From an uncultured Acidobacteriota bacterium (GTDB lineage: Bacteria; Acidobacteriota; Terriglobia; Bryobacterales; Bryobacteraceae): a DNA stretch of 64,000 nt. Numbering within the stretch: position 1 is the stretch's first letter; each line of letters begins with the position of its first letter. The stretch spans positions 62,001 to 126,000 of the forward strand of contig CADECY010000009.1 of assembly GCA_902825945.1 (NCBI GenBank). Reading direction: 5' to 3'. The position numbers were made by a program, and so were the translations under genes. Under the pieces are notes generated by a model. It did not search any database. It was not told where the DNA came from and saw only the letters and a list, made by a program, of their open reading frames with translations. This document shows, piece by piece, positions 19,131 to 28,449 of this stretch.

Positions 19131-22100
19131 TCAAAAAATGAACCGGCCCTGCAACTGGACACTCCGCGTGCCGCCAAGTCCGAGGATCCGGCCGAACGTC
19201 GGGCGCGTCACATCGGTCTGCGCTCCCCCTAGGATCGGCGTGTTCGACAGGTTGAACGCCTCGGCGCGGATCTGCAAACGATACCGCTCGCCGAACGGGA
19301 TCGCTTTCGAGAGTCCACAGTTCAGGCCCCACGTGCCCGGATCACGCATGCTGCTCTTGCCGGTGTTGCCGCCACGCAACGGAAGTCCGCTCGCGCGTCC
19401 GGTGGGAACTTGCGCAAACGCGGCGGGATTCACCCACTGGAAGCGGTCGGAACCGCTCGCGTAGACATTGCCTCCCGCGTAGTCCGGACGCGAGAAGTCG
19501 AGGTTGCTGCGCTGTTCGATGTTGAGCGCTTGGCCACTCGTCGCGTTGAACGTGCCAGCGAGTTGCCAGCCGCCGGTGAGCCTCTTCGCACCGGGTGACC
19601 AACTGGCGAACGGCAGCTCATACACGAAATCGGCTACGAAGCGGTGCGCGGCGTCGAACCGCGTCGGACCGAGGTCGGCATCCCAGTTGTTCTCGTCCTG
19701 CACGCGAATGTCGTTGCCCGGCCAGAAGTCGCCCGCGTGGATCGCCATCGACTTGCTCCAGGTGTGGTGGAGATTGAAGCTCAACCCCGCCGACATGCGC
19801 TTGCGCAGCGACGTTTGCCACGCGTGATAGTAGCTCCAATCGCTCTGATTGCGCCAGCCGAATTGCAGCGCCTGCGGGAAAGGGCGGATGCCGGTTTCAC
19901 GATCGGGAAGATTGAAGTTGTGAGACGCGGTGATCTTGAGTCCTTTGTTGCCCACGTAGCCAGTCTGGAAACCCCAGTTGTCCGCGAGCTGGCGCTGGAT
20001 GTCGAAGCTCCATTGCATGCTGTACGGATCGCGGTTGTTCGGATCGAAGACCGAGTAGCCGCGGGGCACGTTGAGTCCCGTGACGATGCGCGCCGAATCC
20101 GGGTTCGTCATCGGATAACGAAGATTGAACATCGTGAGATCGGAACCCTGGAAGATATAGCGCGAAGGCAGGAGCGGGTCGGCGTAGGCGAGTCCGGAAA
20201 GCGCGCGCAGGTTCGGTGGCGCGGTGAACATTCCGAAACCCGAGCGGACTACGGTCTTGTTCTTCGCGTCCAGACTGTAGGCGAGACCCACTCGCGGCAT
20301 CAGGTTGTTCCGGTCGGCGTTGTAGATCGAATCGGCCGGGCGGAAGCGGACGTTCGCCGATGTCGCCGCGTAGACGCCGTCGGGATTGTAGAGGCGGCCG
20401 TCGCGTTCCTTGAACACCGCGAAGTATTCGTAGCGCACGCCGAGATTCAGGATCAGCCGCGACGTGACCTTGTAGTCGTCCTGGAAGAAGCCGCCGAGTT
20501 CCCAGGCGCGCCCGTGATAACGCGGCACTCCGAAAGTGAACGTCACGCGGTTCGCTCGATTGGCGAGGAAGTCGGCCGCGTTGCCGTATCGGAAGATCGG
20601 GACCTCTTCGTTGTAGCGGCCCGGGGTGCGCATGACATACATCCCGCCCGCCTTGAGCGAGTGCCTCCCGATCGTTTTCGAGACGACGTTTTCAGCGGTG
20701 GTGGAGGAGCCATTGATGACGAGCGATTCGCCTTGTGTCGAGAACAGGCCCTGCACTTCGATCGCAGGAATGCGTCCCTCCGCATGCATCTGATCGGCAC
20801 GATCGGTCTGGTTGCGATTGTGGCCGAAGCGGGTCTCGCTGGTCCACGTGGTGGAGCCGTGAATCCAGTTGGCGTTCAGCGCGTTGGTCGAACCGATGTA
20901 GCGGCGCGGATTGTCCATGATGCGCGGCGACGAGTTCCGTGGCGTGTCGCGGATGTAGCGGACGGTGAACGAGTCGCGATCGGTCAGGCGATAGTCGCCT
21001 CGAAAGACGAGGTGGTTGTCACTCGCGGTTGCGGGGCGCTGTCCTTCGTAGAGGCCGACGTTCGCGTTGTTGGCGATCGGCAGGTTCGGCAACGGAAACA
21101 GATCCAGCACCGGCTTCGACGAAGGAATCGCGCGGATCGCCTGATCGCGAAACGCCTGCGTTGGCGATTGATCCCGCACGATCTGCATGTTGCTCATCCG
21201 GTAGCCTTCGTAGGTGAAAAAGAAGAACAGCTTGTCCTTCTTGACCGGCCCGCCGAGCGATCCGCCGAACTGATTGAAACGCACGATGGGCTTGGGTGCG
21301 TTGGGGGCGAGGATCGCATTCTTCGCGTTCAGCGCGTCGTTCTGGAAAAGTTCGAAGAGCGAGCCGTGGAACTCGTTCGTGCCGCCCCGCGTGATCACGT
21401 TGATGTTCGTCGAGAAGGTCCGGGCCACCTCGGCCGACATCGCACCCTTGCCGACGCTCACTTCCTGGATCGCTTCCTGGCTCACGACGCTGATGAAGTT
21501 GAAGCCCTGGAACATCGAGGTCGACGGCGTTTCCGAGTCGCTCGATCCGTCGGTTCCATCGACCGTGATCGAGTTGCCGCCACTGGCGAGCCCGTTGAAC
21601 TGGATCAGGCCTTCGCGCGATGGGCGATATCCGTTCTGAAGTCCGAGCAACTGCGCGAAGTCTCGCCGGCCTTGCGGAAGTTCACTGAGCTGGAGCCGCG
21701 AGAAGCGGTCATTCTGCGCCGCCGTCGCGTTCTCGATCAGCGGAGCCTCCGAACTCACCGTAATGCTCTCCGCGCTCGCGCCGACCTCGAGTTCCACCGG
21801 CAGCCTCAACTGTTGTCCGGCGGAGAGCGAAAGCCCGGTGCGCTTGTAAATCTTGAAGCCCTTCGCTTCCACTTCCATCGTGTATTCGCCAACGGCAATG
21901 AAGCTGATCACGCTGTCGCCCGCGGCTCCCGTCGCTGCGCTGAGGTGCGCGCCCGTTGCGGGGTTGACGAGAACGATCGCCGCACCGGGAACGGCCGCGC
22001 CGGAAGAATCCGTGACCGTGGTGAACAGCGTTGCCGTCGTGCGTTGTGCGATAGCGGCGGGGACCACCAAGAGTGCACAGGCCGCGAAGACGTGGTGCCA

Positions 22101-22139
22101 CCAGCCCTGGAACCGAAGCACCGCAAGCAAGGGTCGCAT
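19131..22139 (-). CDS. TonB-dependent receptor, Oar-like, with carboxypeptidase-regulatory-like N-terminal domain
   Basis: 1002 residues. A signal peptide (about 1-31, ending AAIAQ) is followed by a beta-sandwich domain of the carboxypeptidase-regulatory type (TATLFTTVTDSSGAAVPGA, about 33-115), then a plug domain (about 120-250, with ITVDGTDGSSDS and FSTNINVITRGGTNEFHGS) and a beta-barrel of about 750 residues. It ends in phenylalanine (LQGRFIF), the usual outer-membrane targeting signal. Such proteins import large ligands with energy from TonB; in Acidobacteriota this expanded class is linked to uptake of plant or microbial polymers. No TonB or ExbB is in the window. It follows the LamG protein gene by 15 bases on the same strand, so the two are probably one operon. 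Confidence 0.92.
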   Translation of the reverse strand: MRPLLAVLRFQGWWHHVFAACALLVVPAAIAQRTTATLFTTVTDSSGAAVPGAAIVLVNPATGAHLSAATGAAGDSVISFIAVGEYTMEVEAKGFKIYKRTGLSLSAGQQLRLPVELEVGASAESITVSSEAPLIENATAAQNDRFSRLQLSELPQGRRDFAQLLGLQNGYRPSREGLIQFNGLASGGNSITVDGTDGSSDSETPSTSMFQGFNFISVVSQEAIQEVSVGKGAMSAEVARTFSTNINVITRGGTNEFHGSLFELFQNDALNAKNAILAPNAPKPIVRFNQFGGSLGGPVKKDKLFFFFTYEGYRMSNMQIVRDQSPTQAFRDQAIRAIPSSKPVLDLFPLPNLPIANNANVGLYEGQRPATASDNHLVFRGDYRLTDRDSFTVRYIRDTPRNSSPRIMDNPRRYIGSTNALNANWIHGSTTWTSETRFGHNRNQTDRADQMHAEGRIPAIEVQGLFSTQGESLVINGSSTTAENVVSKTIGRHSLKAGGMYVMRTPGRYNEEVPIFRYGNAADFLANRANRVTFTFGVPRYHGRAWELGGFFQDDYKVTSRLILNLGVRYEYFAVFKERDGRLYNPDGVYAATSANVRFRPADSIYNADRNNLMPRVGLAYSLDAKNKTVVRSGFGMFTAPPNLRALSGLAYADPLLPSRYIFQGSDLTMFNLRYPMTNPDSARIVTGLNVPRGYSVFDPNNRDPYSMQWSFDIQRQLADNWGFQTGYVGNKGLKITASHNFNLPDRETGIRPFPQALQFGWRNQSDWSYYHAWQTSLRKRMSAGLSFNLHHTWSKSMAIHAGDFWPGNDIRVQDENNWDADLGPTRFDAAHRFVADFVYELPFASWSPGAKRLTGGWQLAGTFNATSGQALNIEQRSNLDFSRPDYAGGNVYASGSDRFQWVNPAAFAQVPTGRASGLPLRGGNTGKSSMRDPGTWGLNCGLSKAIPFGERYRLQIRAEAFNLSNTPILGGAQTDVTRPTFGRILGLGGTRSVQLQGRFIF

Positions 22140-22154
22140 ATTGCTCGTACGGTA

Positions 22155-24515
22155 TCACGGCACGAACTGGAGTGCGTAGAGTTTCGAACCGCGGGAACGA
22201 ATCTCGATGCGAATCGTACGTCCGGCAAGCGCCGAGACATCCGTACCCCGGCCCAGCCACTCAACACGGGTGCGGAGATGGTCGCCGTTGATGTAGACGC
22301 AGTCATCCGCCGAAAAGCCCGCGATCGGCTTTCCGCCTTCATCGAGCAGGCCCACTTGCGCGAACCCCGCCGCACCGGTGTCGATATTCAGTTCGAGGCT
22401 CCGGCCCGAGAACTTCATCGGCCGGGTCAACATCCGGCCACCCGTGTACGCGGACTCCGCGGCCACGAACCCGTCCAGCCGCTGCACGTAACGGTAGAGT
22501 GGCGCGGGCTTCTCTCGAAGGAACGGAGAGTGATAGCCGGTGCCGCTGCCGCCATGTCCGCCCACATACTGCCAGATTTCATCTCCGCGGCGGATGAGTC
22601 CGAACGTGGCGAACAGCATCACCTCCTTGCCCAGCGTCGGCACGTAGGCCGGGCGCGGATAGCGATGCCAGGCGAGGCCGTCACGGCTTACCGCAAGTTG
22701 GGTCTCGACAACGCCCGATCCGGTCATGCGCTCTTTCGCGCCGAGAATCCGGCGCTGCGGCGGGCCGTCTTCCCAATAGTGGAAATACGCGGCCGGGAAC
22801 GCCAGGTAGGCGTCAGGCGCCCACGGATACTTGATCGCTTTCGTTACGTAAATATCGGTGCCTGGCGGATCGAGCTTCGGATCGGCCGCCATCGCTACCG
22901 GCAACTCCAGGCCGAACCCTCCCGGACTCAGTGGACCGTTGTCGAGATACCAAGGGTCGATTTCGCCATGTTGAACCGGCATCGGACTCGCGAGCGTCTG
23001 TTCACGCGTCACGCGCCGCAAAGGCCACGGTTCGAGGAGATCCCTCACCTCCGACAAGACGAAGCGCCGCTCGGTGGCGCCGCCTTCGGTCATCCCGTAG
23101 TCCGATCGATGGTGCGCGACGTAGAGCTGGCGCTGATCGTCGTAGTAGAGCGACGATTGCGATCCCGCGGCGAATGGCAACGCCGCGGTCTCGTGCGGTG
23201 TGAACTTGTCGCCGTCCGGCGAGCTGTAGACGAAAATCGAGCGGCGCCGCGTTCCGCTCACATACTTGTACCGGGCCTCGGGCGGCGCGTTCGGATCCCG
23301 GATGACCACTCCGAGCCCCACCGGTGCATCAATCGCCGTTCCACGTTGCTCCCAGCGGACTCCGTCTCGTGATGTCATCATCAGCAGACTGTCATTGGGG
23401 CCGCGATGATAGAGCCGCAGCAAGCCGGTGTCGTCTTCGATGATGCAAAGATGTCCGCGAACTTCGTTCGCCACCTTCTCCATTCGGACCGGTGGCCGGG
23501 GAACGAAGGCGATGTTCTCAACACGGTCGAGCAGCGCGCCATCGAGAAAGAGATGCTTCCGGGAACCGATGTCGATCACGGGCGCGGGAGGCGCGAACAG
23601 CAGCGGCGGACCCTTGACGGGTTCGAGTTTTGGCCGGTTCGCTCCGTAGGTCTTCGAAAAGCTGCCGGGTGGAGTGAATTCGCCCGAATAGGCAAGGCCC
23701 ACGCTGATGCGCATTTCATCCAGGCTGCCGTCCAACGGATTCTCGAATCGGCCATCGCGGCCGATGCTGACGTAGGACTCGTCCCCGTGAACGAACGCGC
23801 GCATCGCGGCCGCTACGCCGCCGACTTGCGGCTTTCCATCGACAAAGCAAAGGATCTTCGATTCGGCCGCGCGATGAACGAGCGCAACATGTTGCCACGT
23901 GCCCGCCCGCAAGCGCGCGGGGAGATGCACCCGAGCTCCGGCGTTGGTCAGCGAAATGCCGTCCCGCTCGAGGCGAAGTTGGGTGAACTCGGTGTTCTCA
24001 CCGCGAGGTCCGCGGCCCACCTCGTAGATGACGCCGCTCGCGCCCGTGGGTCTGATCCAGAACTCGAACGTCCAATCGAATGCCCCGAGGTTGAGCTTGC
24101 TGTCGCTCGCGTTCGGAAATCCGCCGCTGCGTAGATGCTTTTCGCCCGCGGTCATCAAGGCGGCGAACGTTGCGTTTCCCCACCAAAGCGGCTGGACCGT
24201 GCGGTCCTTGGGAACCGGCAGTGGCACCAGTCCGAACAGCCCGGCGGAGGCCGCACCTTGGCGGATCGCGGTTCCGCGCATTTCGAGCGGCTCCGGATTC
24301 ATCGGCTCCAGCGCACGCCCGAAGCGGCCCTCGCTGAGCCTGGCGCCACGGCCGAGCACCAGCACGTTGCGGCCCGTGGCCGCGTCGTTCAGAAGAGAGC
24401 TCGGATAGACTTCTTTCTGTTCATCGAAGAGCCATAGAGCCACCGGATCGGCGGCACACGCGGGCATCACGGCAAACAGGAGCGCGCTTCGCGCGAGAAT
24501 AGCGGGGATCATCAT
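22155..24515 (-). CDS. Secreted LamG (concanavalin-like) plus glycosidase-type propeller protein
   Basis: 786 residues with a signal peptide ending at PACAADP. Residues about 20-285 form a LamG/concanavalin A-like jelly roll (FDWTFEFWIRPTGASG, LRAGTWQHVALVHRA, SLDEMRISVGLAYSGEF). Residues about 310-690 show the repeated YxxSxDGxxW pattern of five-bladed propellers, for example MMTSRDGVRWEQRG, VYSSPDGDKFTPH and LAVSRDGLAWHRYP, as in GH43/GH32/GH130-type enzymes. A final beta domain ends LYALQFVP. Catalytic acids cannot be assigned, so it may bind or hydrolyse a glycan. Two adjacent ATGs (24515, 24512) are possible starts. It is upstream of and likely cotranscribed with the TonB receptor. Confidence 0.78.
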   Translation of the reverse strand: MMIPAILARSALLFAVMPACAADPVALWLFDEQKEVYPSSLLNDAATGRNVLVLGRGARLSEGRFGRALEPMNPEPLEMRGTAIRQGAASAGLFGLVPLPVPKDRTVQPLWWGNATFAALMTAGEKHLRSGGFPNASDSKLNLGAFDWTFEFWIRPTGASGVIYEVGRGPRGENTEFTQLRLERDGISLTNAGARVHLPARLRAGTWQHVALVHRAAESKILCFVDGKPQVGGVAAAMRAFVHGDESYVSIGRDGRFENPLDGSLDEMRISVGLAYSGEFTPPGSFSKTYGANRPKLEPVKGPPLLFAPPAPVIDIGSRKHLFLDGALLDRVENIAFVPRPPVRMEKVANEVRGHLCIIEDDTGLLRLYHRGPNDSLLMMTSRDGVRWEQRGTAIDAPVGLGVVIRDPNAPPEARYKYVSGTRRRSIFVYSSPDGDKFTPHETAALPFAAGSQSSLYYDDQRQLYVAHHRSDYGMTEGGATERRFVLSEVRDLLEPWPLRRVTREQTLASPMPVQHGEIDPWYLDNGPLSPGGFGLELPVAMAADPKLDPPGTDIYVTKAIKYPWAPDAYLAFPAAYFHYWEDGPPQRRILGAKERMTGSGVVETQLAVSRDGLAWHRYPRPAYVPTLGKEVMLFATFGLIRRGDEIWQYVGGHGGSGTGYHSPFLREKPAPLYRYVQRLDGFVAAESAYTGGRMLTRPMKFSGRSLELNIDTGAAGFAQVGLLDEGGKPIAGFSADDCVYINGDHLRTRVEWLGRGTDVSALAGRTIRIEIRSRGSKLYALQFVP

Positions 24516-24605
24516 GCTGCACTCGAGAGACCGGTAAGGGTATCACATCGGGGAGATCACTTCCCGGTGTGACCTGGTAAGCCGGTTCCGTGGGATCGTT
24601 GAGTG

Positions 24606-25964
24606 ATGCTGCCTTCCGATCGCGACCTTCTCCTCGACGCTGCCCAACGCGCCATCCGCTACCGGGAAGCGCTCGGTGCGCGCCGCGTGGGTCCAGCACC
24701 CGAGGCCGTGGCGGCGCTCAAGCAATTCCGCGTGCCGCTGCCCGAGCATGGGCGCGATCCGCGCGAGGTGATCGAGTCGCTCGATCGCGTGGCCGGCCCC
24801 GCAACGGTCTCGATGGCCGGTGGACGCTACTTCGGTTTCGTCAATGGCAGCTCGCTGCCGGTCACGGTCGCCTCCAACTGGCTCGCCACGGGATGGGATC
24901 AGAACTCCGCGCTGTTTGCGATGTCGCCCGCCGCGGCGGTGATCGAAGAAGTGGCGTTGCGCTGGGTGCTCGACGCGTTGCAGCTTCCGCTCGACGCTGG
25001 CGGAGCATTCGTCACGGGTGCGACGATCGCGAACTTCACCGCGCTGGCGGCTGCCCGACACAAGGTGTTCCGGGAAACTGGCTGGGATGTCGACAACGAC
25101 GGACTCTTCGGAGCTCCGCCAGTGACCGTGGTGGTGGGCGAGGAGGTCCACACGACCGTGCGGCGTGTACTCGGATTGCTCGGGCTCGGGCGGACCCGAA
25201 CCGTTACGCTTCCCGTCGATGGTCAGGGCCGGATTCGCGCCGATTCACTCCCGCGATTGAGCGGACCCGCGATCGTCTGCATCCAGGCGGGCAACGTCAA
25301 CACCGGCGCGTTCGATCCAGCCCACGAGATCTGCCACTGGGCGAAAGCGGCGGGCGCGTGGGTGCATGTCGATGGAGCCTTCGGACTCTGGGCGCGCGCG
25401 GCACCTGACCGAGCCGCGCTGGCGCGCGGGTACGAGCTCGCCGACTCGTGGGCCACCGACGCGCACAAGTGGCTCAACGTTCCCTACGACTGCGGAATCG
25501 CGATGGTGCGCGATGCGAGCGCTCTCGCGGCGGCGATGTCGATGACGGCGGCCTATCTGCCGCAATCGGGCCCGCGCGAACCGATGAGCTATTCTCCCGA
25601 TGGTTCACGGCGGGCGCGTGCCGTTGACGTCTGGGCGGCGCTCGCCTTTCTCGGACGTGACGGACTGGCGGAATTGGTCGATCGCTGTTGCCGGCACGCT
25701 GCGGTGTTTGCCGCGAAGCTCAGTGCCAGTGGAGTCGAGGTATTGAATGAGGTCCGGCTGAATCAGGTGCTGGTTGCATTCGGCGATGCGGATCGGACCA
25801 GCCGCGTAATCGCCGCGATTCAGGCGGCCGGCGTCTGCTGGTGCGGAGGAACCAAGTGGCAAGGACGCGACGCGATGCGGATCAGCGTCTCGTCCTGGGC
25901 AACCACGGAGGATGATGTCGAGCGCTCGGCCGCCTCGATTCTCGAAGCGGCGGCCCGCGCATGA
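24606..25964 (+). CDS. Group II PLP-dependent amino acid decarboxylase
   Basis: 452 residues from the ATG at 24606; a GTG directly before it is also possible. The fold-type I decarboxylase (aromatic amino acid or glutamate decarboxylase branch) removes CO2 from an L-amino acid. Seen: FVTGATIANFTALAAAR (PLP phosphate site), VVVGEEVHTTVRR with the PLP-stacking His, VHVDGAFGLW with the Asp that holds the pyridine nitrogen, and WATDAHKWLNVPYDCG with the Schiff-base lysine (K288). The substrate is not clear; in many Acidobacteriota such enzymes are simply labelled aspartate aminotransferase-like. Its stop overlaps the endonuclease IV start by four bases. A broken copy of its 5' end is at 18821-18928. 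Confidence 0.92.
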   Translation: MLPSDRDLLLDAAQRAIRYREALGARRVGPAPEAVAALKQFRVPLPEHGRDPREVIESLDRVAGPATVSMAGGRYFGFVNGSSLPVTVASNWLATGWDQNSALFAMSPAAAVIEEVALRWVLDALQLPLDAGGAFVTGATIANFTALAAARHKVFRETGWDVDNDGLFGAPPVTVVVGEEVHTTVRRVLGLLGLGRTRTVTLPVDGQGRIRADSLPRLSGPAIVCIQAGNVNTGAFDPAHEICHWAKAAGAWVHVDGAFGLWARAAPDRAALARGYELADSWATDAHKWLNVPYDCGIAMVRDASALAAAMSMTAAYLPQSGPREPMSYSPDGSRRARAVDVWAALAFLGRDGLAELVDRCCRHAAVFAAKLSASGVEVLNEVRLNQVLVAFGDADRTSRVIAAIQAAGVCWCGGTKWQGRDAMRISVSSWATTEDDVERSAASILEAAARA

Positions 25965-26824
25965 GCCAGCGGTTCGGACTCCACACCTCCACCGCCGGAG
26001 CGCTCGAGAACGCGGCGGATGAGGCGGCGGCGATCGGCGCGAACGCGTTCCAGATCTTCTCGTCGAGTCCCCGAATGTGGCGCGGAACCATTCCTCCGAA
26101 GGCGAATATCGAGGCTCTGCGCCGCAAGCGCGCCGAACACGATCTCACCCCACTTGCGATCCACGGGAACTACCTGATCAATCTCGCCTCGCTCGACGCG
26201 GAAATCCGCCGGAAATCGATCCAGGCCTTTCGCGGCGAGATCGCGCGCGGGTTGCTGATCGGCGCGGAGTATCTCGTGTTCCATCCCGGCAGCTTCAAGG
26301 ATCAATCCGTTGAACAAGCGATCGCCGCGGTGAGTGGCGGAATCGAGGAGGCCGCACTCGGACTCACCGGTCCGCTCACGCTGCTGATCGAGAATACCGC
26401 GGGACAAGGCTCCGCCCTCGGTTCGAAACTCGAGGAACTCGCCGAAATTCGCCGCCTGACCGAACCGCGCAGCCCCTTCGAGATCGGCTACTGCATCGAC
26501 ACTTGCCACAGCTTCGCCGCTGGTTTCGACCTCGAGAGCCGCCCGTTCTACGATTTCGTGGAGAAGACGCTCGGCTGGAGTCGCGTGCCCATGCTGCACG
26601 CCAACGACTCGAAGGGCGCGCGCGGTTCACGGCTCGACCGGCATGAACACATCGGGCGAGGCCAGATCGGCGAATCCGGATTCCGGTTCTTGTTGACGCA
26701 ACCAGAACTGCGCGGCAAGACGTTCATCCTCGAGACTCCGGCGGAAGATGTGAGCGACGATCAGCGGAATCTCGATGCCCTGCGTCTCTACTCGCGAACT
26801 GTCACTACGCGATCCGCCGGTTGA
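25961..26824 (+). CDS. nfo: Endonuclease IV (AP endonuclease)
   Basis: 287 residues. It cuts the DNA backbone 5' to abasic sites in base-excision repair, using three zinc ions in a TIM barrel. Family hallmarks: RFGLHTSTAGALENAADEA at the N-terminus, FQIFSSSPRMW, LAIHGNYLINLAS, VFHPGS (zinc His), LLIENTAGQG (zinc Glu), GYCIDTCHSFAAGF (Asp and His ligands), LHANDSKGARGSRLDRHEHIGRGQIG and LETPAE. All ligand residues are intact. It is translationally coupled to the decarboxylase (ATGA overlap) and its 3' end overlaps the convergent ASPIC/UnbV gene by 37 bases. Confidence 0.97.
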   Translation: MSQRFGLHTSTAGALENAADEAAAIGANAFQIFSSSPRMWRGTIPPKANIEALRRKRAEHDLTPLAIHGNYLINLASLDAEIRRKSIQAFRGEIARGLLIGAEYLVFHPGSFKDQSVEQAIAAVSGGIEEAALGLTGPLTLLIENTAGQGSALGSKLEELAEIRRLTEPRSPFEIGYCIDTCHSFAAGFDLESRPFYDFVEKTLGWSRVPMLHANDSKGARGSRLDRHEHIGRGQIGESGFRFLLTQPELRGKTFILETPAEDVSDDQRNLDALRLYSRTVTTRSAG

Positions 26825-28449
26825 TCCTTCAGCCGCGTCACTGCCCCGCCCGGCCACCGGACCTCGATCTCCGCCACCTTGCTCTCCGCGCCCAATCCGA
26901 AATGGACGCGCAGCGTACTCGACGATAGGAAGCCCGTACTCGGGCTCACCCAGTCATGAAGCATACGGCCCGCCGCTGTTGTCACCTTGACCCGCGCGCC
27001 GATTCCATCGCGGTTCGATTTCGTACCGCGCAAACGCAGATCGAGCCAATGCGCGCCCGTTGCGACCGAGTTCAGCAGGATCGCCGGACTCTTGCCGAGG
27101 GCCGTCACGACAATATCGAGCGATCCGTCGTTGTTCAGGTCCGCGAAGGCGTGCCCGCGTTGGTAGCCGCGCCTTGCGAAGTGCTCGCCCACGTCGCGCG
27201 AGACATCGATGAAGCGGCGGCCGTTGACGTTCTCGAAAAGCGTGTCGTGCTGCTCGGAGGTGTCGCGCAGCGAGTCGACATCACCGTTCGCCGAATAGAG
27301 GTCGCGCCAGCCGTCGTTATTGTAATCGATGAACCCGGCGCTCCAGCCGGCGAATGGCGAACTGAGCGTGACGAGTCCGGCGGTGGGCGACGAGTAGCGG
27401 AACGAGCGCCCGCCGAGATTGCGGAACAGCGCCCAGATCTGTCCGGCGAGGTTGTTGTAGAAGATGTCGGGCCAGCCGTCGTTATCGTAATCGCGCGCGT
27501 CGGCGCCCATCGCGGAGACGGTCGCGGCATCGTCGTTGTAGGCGACTCCCATCTTCAGGCCTTGCTCCTCGAACGTGCCGTCACCGCGATTCATGTAGAG
27601 GAAGTTCCGCTCGGTGTCGTTGGCGATGAAAATGTCGGGCCACTGGTCGCCATTGAAATCCGCGATCCCGATTCCCATTCCCTTGCCGAGCGCCTTGCCG
27701 AACCCCGTGCGATCGGTCACATCCTCGAACTTGCCGCCACCCAGATTGCGATAGAGCCGATGCGGAACGGGCGGATACGTCTTCGGGTGGCAATAGAAAT
27801 CGACTCCGTCTTCACGGATGCAGCGGCGGTCGGCGGCGGCGGTCCAGATCGTGTAGTTCGACAGGACGAGATCCAGCCGGCCATCGCGATCGAAGTCGAT
27901 CCAGGCGCCTTGCACGCTGAGCGTGTTCGAAGGTTTGGCCAAACCGGCCGTTGCGGAGACATCGCGAAACGTGCCGTCGCCATTGTTGCGATAGAGCGTG
28001 TTCGGACCTGCGTTGGCAACAAACAGATCGGTGAATCCGTCGTTATCGAAATCTGCGGCGGCCGCGCCCAGACTGTAGCCGAGCGATTCGCCGGCGAGGC
28101 CCGCGCGCGCGGTGACGTCTTCGAACGTACCATCGCCTTTGTTGTGATAGAGCGCGTTGTAGAACGGAGCGTCCTTCTTCAACGTGGGGAACTTCGCGCC
28201 ATTGGTGAAGTAGAGATCCTCGTGGCCATCATTGTCGAAGTCGAGCACCGCGATTCCGCCACACAACGGCTGGGGAAAGTACTTGCGATCACCGTCGTAG
28301 CCATTGCGCGTCACGTAGGAGAACCGGCTCTTCGGCGCGATGTCGGTGAATCGCGGGCGCGCCGTTTGCGCCGCGAGCGACAAGGCGCAGGCGGCGAGCG
28401 CGCCTACTTTCGACAGCCGCCAGATACCCACTCTCGCAGGGTCGCACAC
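26788..28449 (-). CDS. FG-GAP/VCBS-repeat protein with C-terminal ASPIC/UnbV domain (CRTAC1-like)
   Basis: 553 residues. A leader (RLSKVGALAACALSLAAQ) is followed by FG-GAP repeats, recognised by DFDNDGHEDLYF, DFDNDGFTDLFVAN, DFDRDGRLDLVLSN, DFNGDQWPDIFIAN, DYDNDGWPDIFYNN, DYNNDGWRDLYSAN and DLNNDGSLDIVVTA. These are calcium-binding propeller blades. The last 100 residues are an ASPIC/UnbV domain (GIGARVKVTTAAGRML, LRVHFGLG, VAEIEVRWPGG). The protein is predicted to be secreted and to bind a ligand at the cell surface. The start may be GTG 28449 or GTG 28431. Its 5' end overlaps the TPR gene by 46 bases. The receptor-TPR-ASPIC order suggests a shared uptake or surface complex. Confidence 0.9.
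   Translation of the reverse strand: MCDPARVGIWRLSKVGALAACALSLAAQTARPRFTDIAPKSRFSYVTRNGYDGDRKYFPQPLCGGIAVLDFDNDGHEDLYFTNGAKFPTLKKDAPFYNALYHNKGDGTFEDVTARAGLAGESLGYSLGAAAADFDNDGFTDLFVANAGPNTLYRNNGDGTFRDVSATAGLAKPSNTLSVQGAWIDFDRDGRLDLVLSNYTIWTAAADRRCIREDGVDFYCHPKTYPPVPHRLYRNLGGGKFEDVTDRTGFGKALGKGMGIGIADFNGDQWPDIFIANDTERNFLYMNRGDGTFEEQGLKMGVAYNDDAATVSAMGADARDYDNDGWPDIFYNNLAGQIWALFRNLGGRSFRYSSPTAGLVTLSSPFAGWSAGFIDYNNDGWRDLYSANGDVDSLRDTSEQHDTLFENVNGRRFIDVSRDVGEHFARRGYQRGHAFADLNNDGSLDIVVTALGKSPAILLNSVATGAHWLDLRLRGTKSNRDGIGARVKVTTAAGRMLHDWVSPSTGFLSSSTLRVHFGLGAESKVAEIEVRWPGGAVTRLKDQPADRVVTVRE

Noticed and set aside
19644..23372. Open plus-strand frame of 1242 codons, antisense to the receptor and LamG genes
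   Set aside because: It is built mainly of Arg, Val, Glu, His and Asp, the composition of a shadow frame in GC-rich DNA, and it runs across two clear genes on the other strand.
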